Shown here: piece by piece, positions 8,274-16,992 of the stretch
Layout: every line of letters begins with the position of its first letter
Numbering within the stretch: the first letter of the stretch is position 1
Assembly: GCA_002427815.1 (NCBI GenBank)
Contig: DIZF01000005.1
Coordinates: forward strand, 1-64,000
From: Ramlibacter tataouinensis
GTDB lineage: Bacteria > Pseudomonadota > Gammaproteobacteria > Burkholderiales > Burkholderiaceae_C
DNA: 64,000 nt
Direction: 5' to 3'
Translations under genes and position numbers: made by a program
The notes under the pieces: generated by a model
Databases searched by the model: none
What the model saw: only the letters and a program-made list of their open reading frames with translations
What the model was told of the DNA's origin: nothing

Positions 8274-9836
8274 TCAATCCAGCGCGGCGCTCAGATCGCC
8301 CATGCGCTGGCGCACGCCCGGCAGCGGCTGCAGCCCGTAGCGTTCGGTGATGAACTTCAGGATCGACGTCGTGTCGTAGGGCGTCGAGTCGATGAAGTGC
8401 TTTTTGACATGCGGGCCGATCAGCAGGGTCGGGATCCGGGTGCCGGGGCCGAACCGGTCGCCCCAGCCCGGCCCCGCAGGCGGCGGCACATGGTCCCAGT
8501 AACCGCCGTTCTCGTCGTAGGTGACGACGACCAGCATGTCCTTCCACTGCGGACTGGCGCGCAGCTTCTCCAGCACGCCGGCGATATGGGCGTCGCCGGT
8601 CATGATGTCGGTGTACGAGGGATGCTGGGTGTCCTTGCCGGCGGGCTTGTAGAAGCTCACCGCCGGCAGGGTGCCGGCCGCGGCAGCCGCCAGGAAGTCC
8701 TCGCCATCGAGCAGATGCGCGGCGCGTTCGGCCGTTCCGGGCGCATAGCGCGCGTAGTAGTTGAACGGCTGATGGTGCGGCTGGAAATTCGGCGAGCTGT
8801 CGCTGCGCACGTAGATGATCTTGCGCTTCACATCGGGCGGCTGCTCGCCGTCGGCCAGTGCCTGCCGGTAACCGCCGGCGTACCAGGCCCAGGAAATGCC
8901 GCGATCGGACAGGCGGTCGCCGATGGTGGACACGGTCAGCGGCGGCACCGGCTGGCCCATCGATGCCGTGCCCGCGGGGTTGGCGAGTTCGCGTGGGCCG
9001 CCCGGCGCCGGTGGGATGCCGCTGGGCTCGTAGGGGGGTTGCGTGGTATTGACGGCCCAGCCGTCGGGCGTGACCTGTCCGCCGCCCGAGCTGAAGACAC
9101 GCACGGCACCATCACTGGCGGGTGGCGAATCGGGTCGTTTCTCGAGCTTGCCGTTGCCGTCGAGCCGCACCCGCATGGATGCGGGCGCGTTGTCGAAGCG
9201 GGGTGCGCAGGCGCAGATCAGGTAGTGGTGGTTCAGGAAAGAGCCGCCGAACGCACCCATGAAGAAATTGTCGGCCAGTGTGTATTCCTGGGCCCATTTC
9301 CACATGCGGAACTGGCTGCCGTCGTAATAGCCCATGGTCCAGCCGCCGACGGTGGACATCGCCGCGAACATGTTGTTGCTGCCGCCGTTGATCTGCTCCT
9401 GGTTGTGGAAGAACGCATGGATGGGACTGGGCACGATTTGCGTGGGCGGCCGGTTGATCGGCGGCGCGTCGATGCGGAAGGGCTTGTTGGGCATCTGCGG
9501 AAACCCGGCCGCCGGTTTGCCGTCGTGGCCCCACACCACCAGGGCCGGCAAGGGCTTGCCGTCATGGCCCAGCTGAGTCGACTGTTCCGGCGTGGCGTTG
9601 GCGATGCCGTTGGCCCCGGGGAAGAGGCCATACATGTTGTCGAAGCTGTGGTTCTCCGCGTAGATGACAACGACGTTCCGGATACGCGCCATGCGGCTGG
9701 CAGCAAGGCCGTCGGCCGCAGGCCCGGGTACGGCGGCGCACCCGGCCAGCAATGCGCCGAGGGTCAGCGCGCTCAGCGCCGCGAGTCGCGCGGATCGGCT
9801 GATGAATGAAATGCGGGCATGGTGCGTCGGGTGCAT
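8274..9836 (-). CDS. AcpA/phospholipase C-family phosphoesterase, lipoprotein
   Basis: A 520-residue exported phosphoesterase of the acid phosphatase AcpA/PlcH superfamily (alkaline-phosphatase-like fold). The N-terminal hydrophobic stretch ends in a lipobox LAGC (Cys33), so a lipid anchor is predicted. Metal-site motifs are present: IYAENHSFDNMYG near residue 58, where the Asn/Ser region holds the nucleophile, and VVTYDENGGYWDHVPPP near residue 440. Family members release phosphate from phosphomonoesters or phosphatidylcholine; which one applies here is not determined. A clean start at 9836 precedes the signal. It is divergent from nothing and follows the GST gene by 36 bp. Confidence 0.85.
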   Translation of the reverse strand: MHPTHHARISFISRSARLAALSALTLGALLAGCAAVPGPAADGLAASRMARIRNVVVIYAENHSFDNMYGLFPGANGIANATPEQSTQLGHDGKPLPALVVWGHDGKPAAGFPQMPNKPFRIDAPPINRPPTQIVPSPIHAFFHNQEQINGGSNNMFAAMSTVGGWTMGYYDGSQFRMWKWAQEYTLADNFFMGAFGGSFLNHHYLICACAPRFDNAPASMRVRLDGNGKLEKRPDSPPASDGAVRVFSSGGGQVTPDGWAVNTTQPPYEPSGIPPAPGGPRELANPAGTASMGQPVPPLTVSTIGDRLSDRGISWAWYAGGYRQALADGEQPPDVKRKIIYVRSDSSPNFQPHHQPFNYYARYAPGTAERAAHLLDGEDFLAAAAAGTLPAVSFYKPAGKDTQHPSYTDIMTGDAHIAGVLEKLRASPQWKDMLVVVTYDENGGYWDHVPPPAGPGWGDRFGPGTRIPTLLIGPHVKKHFIDSTPYDTTSILKFITERYGLQPLPGVRQRMGDLSAALD

Positions 9837-9872
9837 CTTTTGTCTCCTGATGGTTATCGCTGTACGGACCGA

Positions 9873-10613
9873 TCAGCCGTCCAGCTCCGGGTAGTGGCGG
9901 AAGATTCCATCTTCGCTGAAGGGCAGCCGCCGATCGCTTGTCAGGTACGCCCGCACGCGCTTGTGCATCCCGACATCGGCGTGCAACGCGCTGACCCTCG
10001 GCGCCTTCTTGAGAGCCTTGCGGCTCGCTTCGGGGAAGGCGTAGCGCAGGCCCTCCACGACCTGGAACAGGGACAGATCCGCGTAGCTGAGCCGGGCTCC
10101 GGCCAGGTGCGGCGCCCGGCCCGTCCCATTGCACGGATTGCGTTGCAGCACCGCTTCGAACCAGGCCATGAATTTCGGCAGGCGCGCCGTGCGGAAGTCC
10201 GCCGCGCGCTGCAATGCTTCACGTTTCTGGTCTTCGTAGTAGAGGCTGCTGGCGATCGGGTGGTGCGTGTCGTGCACCTCCGACACCAGGTCCGCGATCG
10301 TCAGCTGGATCTGGTGGGTCCAGATGCGGTCCGACTCGCTTCGTCCGACCAGGCCGTGCCGGGGACCCAGGTACAGAAGGATGGCTGCCGTCTGGCCGAT
10401 CACTCGCTTGCCGTCCACGAGGAAAGGGCAGGCAAAGGGCGGGTGCGCAACCGACGGGTCATCGAGATAGTGGGCCATCGCCGCCAGGCCTTGTCCGCGG
10501 GCTTCATCGCCTCGCGCCACGTCGACATAGGGTACGCCCGCGGCCTCCAGCGCCAACCTGACGAATTCGCCGCGGCCCTGGATCGAGGGCCAGTAATGGA
10601 GTTGATAGCTCAT
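9873..10613 (-). CDS. Glutathione S-transferase family protein
   Basis: A 246-residue protein with an N-terminal thioredoxin-like GST domain (YQLHYWPSIQGRGEFVRLALEAAG, residues 3-26, resembling sigma/Pi-type starts with a Tyr near position 7) and an all-helical C-terminal domain (SYADLSLFQVVEGL). The likely catalytic or glutathione-contacting residues are Tyr7 and Arg14. It conjugates or reduces with glutathione in the cytosol; no substrate is implied by its neighbours. The ATG at 10613 follows GGAAGCAGG and is preferred over the ATG 30 bp upstream. Bases 10244-10281 are duplicated exactly at 4948-4985. It is divergent from the GntR gene. Confidence 0.87.
   Translation of the reverse strand: MSYQLHYWPSIQGRGEFVRLALEAAGVPYVDVARGDEARGQGLAAMAHYLDDPSVAHPPFACPFLVDGKRVIGQTAAILLYLGPRHGLVGRSESDRIWTHQIQLTIADLVSEVHDTHHPIASSLYYEDQKREALQRAADFRTARLPKFMAWFEAVLQRNPCNGTGRAPHLAGARLSYADLSLFQVVEGLRYAFPEASRKALKKAPRVSALHADVGMHKRVRAYLTSDRRLPFSEDGIFRHYPELDG
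10244..10281 (-). repeat. Parent copy of the 38-bp repeat, inside the GST gene
   Basis: Identical to 4948-4985 over 38 bases. Here the sequence is in frame inside the C-terminal domain of the GST, encoding EVHDTHHPIASS, so this copy is taken as the source. Confidence 0.8.
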
Positions 10614-10689
10614 CGCGCGCCTGCTTCCGTGCTCATCGTGCACCGGTCCATGATAGTCGCGCAGACGCAGCCGGCGAGGGTTTCTCCTC

Positions 10690-10703
10690 TATTTGATCAA
10701 ATA
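10690..10703. promoter_or_regulatory. Candidate GntR operator, 14-bp perfect palindrome
   Basis: TATTTGATCAAATA is a perfect 14-bp inverted repeat in an AT-rich island between the divergent GST (minus) and GntR (plus) genes, 22 bp upstream of the first possible GntR start codon. FCD-type GntR proteins bind short AT-rich palindromes near their own promoters. Its position suggests control of the sugar-acid operon that begins with the regulator. Confidence 0.6.
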
Positions 10704-10724
10704 TCAAGAATTCTCTAATGGTGC

Positions 10725-11480
10725 GTGCATGACAACTCCAAGCCGCGCCATTGGGCAGCCGCCGCCAGCCCGGTCTGCGATCCCATGCCCTCCGCCGTCC
10801 CGGCGACACGCGCGGATCGACTGGAGGCGCTGCAACCCATACCTCGCCAGTCGGTCAACGAGGCGGTCTATCAGGCGCTGCGCAATAAGCTGATGCACGG
10901 GGAATACCGCGCGGGCCAGATGCTGGGAATCCAGTACCTCGCCGACGCCATGGGCACCAGCACGATGCCGGTGCGGGAAGCCCTGCGCAGGCTGGTGGCG
11001 CAGCAGGGCCTGGAGCCCATGCGCAACGGGACCACGCGGGTTCCGCTGATCACACGCGCGCGCTTGAACGACATGCGGCGTGCCCGCGTTCTGATCGAAG
11101 GTACGGTGACCGAATGGGCCGCGCCGAAGTTGAGCGCGGCGAGCCTTGACCGGCTGGAGCAACTGGCGATCGAAATCACCGCCGCCCGCCGCTCCCGCGA
11201 AGGCGTCGCCGTCAGCCTCGAGAAGAACCGCATCTTCCATTTCACGCTCTATGAAGCCGGCGGATCGCCCGTCATGACGGCGATGATCGAGAGCCTGTGG
11301 CTGCAGTCCGGTGCTTACCTGCGGGAAAAGCGGGAACTGCTGCACACCGACAAGCACCCCGCCGACCGCCTGCACGAATCGACGGTGGACGCCATACGCA
11401 AGGGCGACTTCGCCCGCGCACGCGAATGCATGGAGAAAGACGTGTCGTGGGTGTTCGACCGGCTGGACCTCGACGACTGA
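10725..11480 (+). CDS. GntR/FCD-family transcriptional regulator
   Basis: A 251-residue regulator. The winged helix-turn-helix is at about residues 42-105 (NEAVYQALRNKLMHGEYRAG, then IQYLADAMGTSTMPVREALRRL), followed by an all-helical FCD ligand domain with E-K-N-R-x-F-H-F and the pair of histidines used for metal or organic-acid binding. These proteins are usually repressors released by a pathway sugar acid. GTG at 10725 gives the length stated; ATG at 10785 is an equally possible start and leaves the HTH intact. It heads a tight plus-strand operon running to the NIPSNAP gene and so is its probable regulator. Confidence 0.88.
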   Translation: MHDNSKPRHWAAAASPVCDPMPSAVPATRADRLEALQPIPRQSVNEAVYQALRNKLMHGEYRAGQMLGIQYLADAMGTSTMPVREALRRLVAQQGLEPMRNGTTRVPLITRARLNDMRRARVLIEGTVTEWAAPKLSAASLDRLEQLAIEITAARRSREGVAVSLEKNRIFHFTLYEAGGSPVMTAMIESLWLQSGAYLREKRELLHTDKHPADRLHESTVDAIRKGDFARARECMEKDVSWVFDRLDLDD

Positions 11481-11517
11481 CCGCGCCTTCGCTGTCCGTG
11501 ATCGACACCAAGAGAAG

Positions 11518-13239
11518 ATGAAGATGCTGCACAAACACCGCTCGAAGATGGTCACCGAAGGGCCCTCGCGCGCCGCGCACCGGGCCTTCCTGCGCGCCAC
11601 CGGCCTGGACGATGGTGATCTGGAAAAGTCATTGGTGGCCATCATCAGCTCGGCTGGCGACAATACGCCCTGTTCGCAATCGCTGGGTCCGCAGGCCGAC
11701 AACGCGCGACTGGGTGTCGCCGAAGGGGGCGGCGTGCCGGTTTCGATGTCGACCATCTCGGTGTCGGACGGAACCTCGATGAACCACGGCGGCATGCGAA
11801 TGAGCCTGCCCTCGCGTGAACTGATCGCCGACAGCATCGAGATCGCCGTCCGCGCTCACGCCTATGACGCACTGGTCGCCTTTGCCGGCTGCGACAAGAC
11901 GCTCCCCGGCACGCTGATGGCCATGGTGCGGCTCAACGTGCCCTCGGTGTTCGTGTACGGCGGCTCCATGCTTGCGGGCCAATCGCCCGACGGCCGGGAA
12001 AACACGGTGCTGACGGCGATCGAGGGTGTCGGGCACTATCAGAAGGGCGACATCTCGCTGGCGCAGCTGGGGGCCATCGAACGCACCTGCGCCATGACGG
12101 TGGGCTCCTGCCCGGGCCAGTTCACCGCCAACACCATGGCGATGGCCGGGGAGGCGCTTGGCTTGTCGTTCCTCGGATCGGCCACGATCCCTGCCGTCTA
12201 CAGCGAACGCCTCGCACTGGCGCGCCGCGCCGGCCGGCGCGTGATGGAAATCCTGCGCACCGGCGGCCCCCTGCCGCGGGACCTCGTCACGCGAAAAAGC
12301 CTGGAGAACGTGTGCGCCGCCGTCGCGGCCACCGGCGGTTCCACCAACGCGGCACTGCACATTCCGGCGATCGCTCATGAAGCCGGCATCCGGTTCACCT
12401 TCGACGATGTCGCCCGGGTGTTCGATCGCACACCCCTGATCGCGGATCTGCAGCCGGGTGGCCGCTATCTGGCGCGGGACCTCAATGTGATCGGCGGCGT
12501 GCCGGTGGTCCTGAACGCGCTGCTCAAGGCCGGCCTCCTGCACGGCGACACGCCGACCCTCTCGGGCCAGACCATGGCCCAGGCGCTGGCCGCGCATCCG
12601 GGCGCGGACGGCACCATCGTGCGCGAGTGCGCCACGCCGCTGCACACCACGGGCGGCCTGGTGGTTCTCAAGGGCAACCTGTGTCCCCATGGCGCGCTGC
12701 TGAAGATCGCCGGGCTGAAGTCCCTCGCCTTCGATGGCCGGGCACGCGTGTTCGAAACCGAAGAAGACTGCATGAAGGTGGTCTCGGCCCGCGCCTACCA
12801 GGCCGGCGAGGTCCTGGTGATCCGCAACGAAGGGCCCAAGGGGGGGCCGGGCATGCGGGAGATGCTCAGCGTCACGGCCGCCATTTACGGGCAGGGGATG
12901 GGCGAGCAGGTGGCGCTGCTGACCGATGGCCGCTTCTCCGGCGCCACCCGCGGCATGTGCATCGGCTACGCCAGCCCCGAGGCGGCGGCCGGCGGCGCCA
13001 TCGCCCTGGTGCGAAACGGGGACCGCATCACCATCGACGCGGTGGCCTGCGACATCCATCTGCACGTGAGCGAAGCGGAGCTCGCCACGCGCAGGGCCGC
13101 CTCCAGGCCCCATGCGCGCGAACGCCTGGCTGGCGTCCTCGAAAAATACGCACGCCTGGTCGGCCCCACCCACGAAGGCGCGGTCACGCATTCCGGCAAT
13201 GCCGACTGGCCCTACGAACCCACCGATGCGCCGAGCTGA
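11518..13239 (+). CDS. IlvD/Edd-family dehydratase (sugar acid or dihydroxy-acid)
   Basis: A 573-residue Fe-S dehydratase. Three cluster ligands are visible: Cys52 (TPCSQS), Cys125 (AGCDKTLPG) and Cys195 (GSCPGQFTANTM), the set for dihydroxy-acid dehydratases with a [2Fe-2S] cluster. The C-terminal GGPGMREM and TDGRFSGATRG motifs bind Mg and substrate. The enzyme removes water from a 2,3-dihydroxy acid to give a 2-keto acid. Sequence alone does not separate IlvD from aldonate dehydratases, but the context (GntR regulator, TRAP importer, two dehydrogenases) favours a four- to six-carbon sugar acid over valine synthesis. The ATG at 11518 follows AAGAGAAG. Confidence 0.85.
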   Translation: MKMLHKHRSKMVTEGPSRAAHRAFLRATGLDDGDLEKSLVAIISSAGDNTPCSQSLGPQADNARLGVAEGGGVPVSMSTISVSDGTSMNHGGMRMSLPSRELIADSIEIAVRAHAYDALVAFAGCDKTLPGTLMAMVRLNVPSVFVYGGSMLAGQSPDGRENTVLTAIEGVGHYQKGDISLAQLGAIERTCAMTVGSCPGQFTANTMAMAGEALGLSFLGSATIPAVYSERLALARRAGRRVMEILRTGGPLPRDLVTRKSLENVCAAVAATGGSTNAALHIPAIAHEAGIRFTFDDVARVFDRTPLIADLQPGGRYLARDLNVIGGVPVVLNALLKAGLLHGDTPTLSGQTMAQALAAHPGADGTIVRECATPLHTTGGLVVLKGNLCPHGALLKIAGLKSLAFDGRARVFETEEDCMKVVSARAYQAGEVLVIRNEGPKGGPGMREMLSVTAAIYGQGMGEQVALLTDGRFSGATRGMCIGYASPEAAAGGAIALVRNGDRITIDAVACDIHLHVSEAELATRRAASRPHARERLAGVLEKYARLVGPTHEGAVTHSGNADWPYEPTDAPS

Positions 13240-13266
13240 TGCCGGTGCCGACATGATGGACCTCGA

Positions 13267-14163
13267 ATGAAGATCGGTTTCTGCGGCCTGGGATTGATGG
13301 GTGCGCCGATGGTGCGCCGGCTCCTGGCCGCCGGCCACGAGGTCAAGGTCTGGAACCGTTCGCCCGCCAAGGCGGCTGCGCTCGCGAGCCTGGGCGCGCG
13401 TGTTGCCTGCACGCCCGCTCAGGCGGCCAGCGATGTCGACGGCGTGCTGATGTGCCTGTTCGACGCTGCGGCTGTGGAGTCGGTGGTGTTCGGCAGCGAC
13501 GGGGTGGCGCAGGGCCGCGGTCTCAGGTGGCTGGCAGATCATTCGAGCATTCCACCTCATGCCACTCGCGCCCTGGCCCGGCGCCTGGCCGCCGGCTGCG
13601 GCGCGGCATGGATCGATGCGCCCGTGTCGGGCGGCGTGGCGGGCGTGGAAGCGGGCACGCTGGCGGTCATGGCCGGCGGCCCGGAAACGCACTTCGGCGA
13701 GGCCACTGCCGTCATGCGAGCGTACGCGGGCAACGTTACCCACATGGGACCGTCGGGGGCCGGGCAGGCGACCAAGTTGTGCAACCAGACCATAGTGGCC
13801 GCCACGGTGGTGGCGATCGCCGAGGCGCTGGGATTTGCGCAGCGCAACGGGATCGATGTGGACAAGCTGGCGTCGGCATTGGCCGGCGGCTGGGCGGACT
13901 CCAAGCCGCTGCAGGTGTTCGTCCCGCGCATGATCCGGGCGCAAGCCCACTCGATCGGCGCGCTATCGACCATGCTGAAGGACGTGGACACGGTGCTCGC
14001 CACCGCGCAGAGCAGCGGGGCGCCGATGCCCCTCACCGCCGCGGTGCAGCAGACGCTGCGCATCGCCCAGGCCATGGGCCTGGCGGACGCCGAGCTGTCG
14101 GCCGTCATCAGCGTCGTGTCGCCGGAGCGCCGCGAGGCATTCCTGCAGCAGGCGCAGCGCTGA
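13267..14163 (+). CDS. 3-hydroxyisobutyrate dehydrogenase-family NAD(P)-dependent oxidoreductase
   Basis: A 298-residue beta-hydroxyacid dehydrogenase. The Rossmann motif GLGLMG lies at residues 7-12, the substrate motif DAPVSGGVAGVEAGTLAVM at 118-135, and the catalytic lysine at Lys170 in GQATKLCNQ, followed by Asn173. Family members oxidise L-threonate (LtnD), tartronate semialdehyde, hydroxyisobutyrate or similar. The neighbouring isomerase- and DenD-like genes point to a threonate/erythronate-type role. It follows the dehydratase after 27 bp and precedes the isomerase by 11 bp. Confidence 0.88.
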   Translation: MKIGFCGLGLMGAPMVRRLLAAGHEVKVWNRSPAKAAALASLGARVACTPAQAASDVDGVLMCLFDAAAVESVVFGSDGVAQGRGLRWLADHSSIPPHATRALARRLAAGCGAAWIDAPVSGGVAGVEAGTLAVMAGGPETHFGEATAVMRAYAGNVTHMGPSGAGQATKLCNQTIVAATVVAIAEALGFAQRNGIDVDKLASALAGGWADSKPLQVFVPRMIRAQAHSIGALSTMLKDVDTVLATAQSSGAPMPLTAAVQQTLRIAQAMGLADAELSAVISVVSPERREAFLQQAQR

Positions 14164-14174
14164 GGAGCCGTTCC

Positions 14175-14960
14175 ATGCAACTGGCCGCCAACCTGAGCTG
14201 GATGTACCGGGACCTCGAATGGGACGACCGGTTCGAGGCCGCGGCGCGAGACGGCTTCGAGGGGGTCGAGATCCTGCTGCCCTACGACGAGCCCGCCCAC
14301 TGGTACGCGCGGATGCTGCAGGCCCACGGGCTCAAACTGGCCCTGTTCAACACCAATGTGTCCCCCGGGGCCGGCAAGCTGGGGCTGGCCGCGATCCCGG
14401 GCGCGGAAGACGAATTTCGCCGCTGCTTCGACCGGGCGCGCGGGGTCGCGCAGGCCACCGGCTGCCGCCGCATCCACGTCATGGCCGGCTACGTCGCCGG
14501 GCTGGATGCGCCGGCCTGCCGGGCCGCGCTGCTGCGCAACCTGGAGCATGCACTGGCGCTCGCCTTGCGCGACGAACTCGTGCTGACGCTGGAGGCGCTG
14601 AACCGCGCCGACATGCCGGGCTACTGCTACCACCGGCCGGCCCAGGCCATCGCGATCCTGCAGCACTTCGAGTCGCCCCATCTGCGGCTGCAGTTCGACT
14701 TCTACCACTGCGTCAAGGAGGCGCTGGACCTGCCACAGGAACTGCAGGCGGCGGCCGGCTGGATCGGCCATGTGCAGATCGCCGGCGCCGCGGGCCGCCA
14801 CGAACCCGACCTGTCGCGCGACGGGCTGCTCGAGGCTGTGGCGGCCTTGCCGGAGCTCGGGTACGACAGCTGGCTGGGCTGCGAATACCAGCCGCTTGCC
14901 CGTGCCGCGCAGGGCCTGGCCTGGTGTGAGCCATTGCGCCTGCGCGGGGTGCTGCAATGA
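14175..14960 (+). CDS. Hydroxypyruvate isomerase-family protein (OtnI-like)
   Basis: A 261-residue TIM-barrel sugar isomerase of the Hyi/OtnI family. The two catalytic glutamates are in place, Glu140 (LTLEALN) and Glu237 (GCEYQP), with Asp175 and His178 in LQFDFYHC for metal binding. Members interconvert hydroxypyruvate and tartronate semialdehyde, or 2-oxo-tetronate isomers. The ATG at 14175 follows GAGGAG at 14162, which overlaps the previous stop. Its last codons overlap the start of the next gene (ATGA), implying translational coupling. Confidence 0.87.
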   Translation: MQLAANLSWMYRDLEWDDRFEAAARDGFEGVEILLPYDEPAHWYARMLQAHGLKLALFNTNVSPGAGKLGLAAIPGAEDEFRRCFDRARGVAQATGCRRIHVMAGYVAGLDAPACRAALLRNLEHALALALRDELVLTLEALNRADMPGYCYHRPAQAIAILQHFESPHLRLQFDFYHCVKEALDLPQELQAAAGWIGHVQIAGAAGRHEPDLSRDGLLEAVAALPELGYDSWLGCEYQPLARAAQGLAWCEPLRLRGVLQ

Positions 14961-15907
14961 GCCGGGTGCTGGTCACAGGCGCCGACGGCTACATCGGCCG
15001 TGCCGTCTCCGCGCGGCTCGAGGAGCGCCTGCAGGCGGGAGAACTGGAGTCGCTGACCCTGCTGGATCTGGGGTTCCAGAACGAGGGCGCCGTGTTCGCC
15101 GATGAGCGCGTGCTGCGCATCAGCGGCGACATGGGCGACGCCGCGGTGCTGGCGCGGGCGACCAGCCCGGCGCCCAGCGTGGTGTTCCATCTGGCCGGCA
15201 TCATCAGCCGGCAGGCCGAGGATGACTTCGCGCTGGGCCTGCAGGTCAACGTGATCGGCACCATCGCCCTGTTCGAGCGGCTGCGGCTGCTGGGTCGGCG
15301 GCCCGTCGTGGTCTGTTCCAGCTCCATTGGTGTCTATGGAACGCCCCTGCCGGAGGCGATCGACGACCGGACGCCGCCCGCACCGACGCTGAGCTATGGC
15401 GCGGAAAAGCTGATGATGGAAATCCTGCTGGCCGAGTACAGCCGGCGCGGATGGCTTGACGGACGCACGGTCCGGCTTCCCACCGTCGTGGCGCGACCGA
15501 CGTCGGCCAATGGCGCGCTCTCATCGTTCGCCAGCGACCTCATTCGCGAACTCGCCCAGGGCCGCCACTACACCTGCCCCATCGGTCCGGAGGGCAGCAT
15601 GTGGCTGCTCTCGCTGCCGGCCTGCGTCGCCAGCTTGCTGCGTGCTGCCGACGTGGCGGCCGACCGGCTGCCTGCCGGCCGCGCCTGGAACCTGCCCGCG
15701 TTGCGTGCCGGCGCGGGGGAAATCGTCGAAGCCCTGCGCCGGCGCTTCGGCGCCGCCGTGGCGGACCGCGTCCGATACCAGCCGGTCCCGGGCATGCGGG
15801 CCCAGCTGGCGCAGTGGCCACCGCTGTCCACCGGGATTGCGGATGGCCTGGGCTTCCGGCACGACGGCGACCTCGACACCTTGATCGACAACGCGCTTGG
15901 GCATTGA
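14957..15907 (+). CDS. NAD-dependent epimerase/dehydratase-family protein, DenD-like
   Basis: A 316-residue extended SDR. The cofactor motif TGADGYIG lies at residues 7-14, a serine at SSSIGVYG (121-128), and the catalytic pair at Tyr147 and Lys151 (YGAEK). It resembles D-erythronate dehydrogenase (DenD), which forms 2-oxo-tetronate, the substrate of OtnI. That pairing with the upstream isomerase supports the role, though nucleotide-sugar epimerase homologues look alike. It overlaps the isomerase by 4 bp and lies 43 bp before the TRAP genes. Confidence 0.82.
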   Translation: MSRVLVTGADGYIGRAVSARLEERLQAGELESLTLLDLGFQNEGAVFADERVLRISGDMGDAAVLARATSPAPSVVFHLAGIISRQAEDDFALGLQVNVIGTIALFERLRLLGRRPVVVCSSSIGVYGTPLPEAIDDRTPPAPTLSYGAEKLMMEILLAEYSRRGWLDGRTVRLPTVVARPTSANGALSSFASDLIRELAQGRHYTCPIGPEGSMWLLSLPACVASLLRAADVAADRLPAGRAWNLPALRAGAGEIVEALRRRFGAAVADRVRYQPVPGMRAQLAQWPPLSTGIADGLGFRHDGDLDTLIDNALGH

Positions 15908-15950
15908 CGTTTCCCGCTCCACTTTTCCTCCACCACCGAAAGGACCCGCC

Positions 15951-16991
15951 ATGAAGACGAAATGGACCGCCCCGCTGCTGGGCCTGTGTCTGTCGGCAGC
16001 GCTGTTCACCAGCACGCCGGCGGCAGCGCAAAAGCCCACCGAGCTGACCTTCTCCGTCTGGATTCCCCAGTCCCACGTCCTGGTCGCCAACTTCATGATC
16101 CCCTGGGCCCAGGAAGTCGAGAAGGCCACCGATAACCGGGTCAAGATCACCTTCCTGCCGAAGCCGGTCACGAACCCGCAGGGCCACTACGACGCCGTGC
16201 GCAATGGCGTTGTGGACCTGGCTTTCATCTCCCATTCCTACTATCCGGGCCGGTTCGACCTGATGAAGTTCGCCATGCTGCCCTTTTCCGGCAACTCGGC
16301 CCAGTCGACCTCGGTGGCGGCATGGCGCATCTACGACAAGTACCTGGCCGGGGCCGACGAGCACCGAGGCGTGAAGGTGCTCGGCATCTACGGCCACGGG
16401 CCTGGCGGGGTGTTCACCACCAAGCGCGTGGTCGAGAAGGTCGAGGACTTCAAGAACCTCAAGGTGCGGATCGGCGGCGGCATGGCGGCCGACGTGGCGG
16501 TGGCGCTCGACGCGAACCCCGTGGTCAAACCCGCGCCGGAGTCCTACGAGCTCCTGAGCACGGGCGTGGTCGACGGAGTGTTCTTCCCGCCGGAATCGAT
16601 CGCTTCCTTCCGCCTCGACGGGATCGTGAAGAACGCCACCGTGTTTCCCGGCGGCCTGTACGCCGACACGCACGCGATCATCATGAACGAGCAGGCGTTC
16701 GCCCGCCTGTCGGCGACCGACCGCGCCATCCTGATGAAGCTGTCGGGGGAACACATCGCCCGCATGGGCGGCAAGGCCTGGGGCGATGCCGATACCGCCG
16801 CCCTGGAGAGCCTGCGCGCCAAGCACGTCGTCTTCCATCAGGCCAGCCCCCAGCTCGTAGCCGACGTCAAGGCCCGCACGGCATCCTTCGAAAAAGCCTG
16901 GCTGGACGCCGCCAGGGCCAAGGGCATCGATGGGCCCAAGGTCCTGCAGGAGTTCCATGCAGACCTGAAGCAGCTGGAAGCCGGCAAATAG
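15951..16991 (+). CDS. TRAP transporter substrate-binding protein (DctP family)
   Basis: A 346-residue periplasmic binding protein with a Sec signal (cleavage after about residue 25, TPAAAQ). The body has the DctP pattern ELTFSVWIPQSHVL, a conserved arginine in KNLKVRIGGG that clamps the carboxylate, and the VVDGVFFPPESIASF segment. It captures an organic or sugar acid for the membrane pair encoded next. The ATG at 15951 has AAAGGA 7 bp upstream. The longer open frame from 15897 is rejected because the signal peptide defines the N-terminus. Confidence 0.9.
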   Translation: MKTKWTAPLLGLCLSAALFTSTPAAAQKPTELTFSVWIPQSHVLVANFMIPWAQEVEKATDNRVKITFLPKPVTNPQGHYDAVRNGVVDLAFISHSYYPGRFDLMKFAMLPFSGNSAQSTSVAAWRIYDKYLAGADEHRGVKVLGIYGHGPGGVFTTKRVVEKVEDFKNLKVRIGGGMAADVAVALDANPVVKPAPESYELLSTGVVDGVFFPPESIASFRLDGIVKNATVFPGGLYADTHAIIMNEQAFARLSATDRAILMKLSGEHIARMGGKAWGDADTAALESLRAKHVVFHQASPQLVADVKARTASFEKAWLDAARAKGIDGPKVLQEFHADLKQLEAGK

Positions 16992-16992
16992 A

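Noticed and set aside
6852..9809. A 985-codon open frame on the plus strand.
   Set aside because: It covers the antisense strands of the MFS and AcpA-like genes. Its translation is Arg/His/Gln/Gly-rich without domain motifs, the usual GC-rich shadow.
11629..13950. A 773-codon open frame on the minus strand opposite the dehydratase.
   Set aside because: Composition is that of a shadow frame; the plus-strand IlvD/Edd and dehydrogenase motifs are complete.
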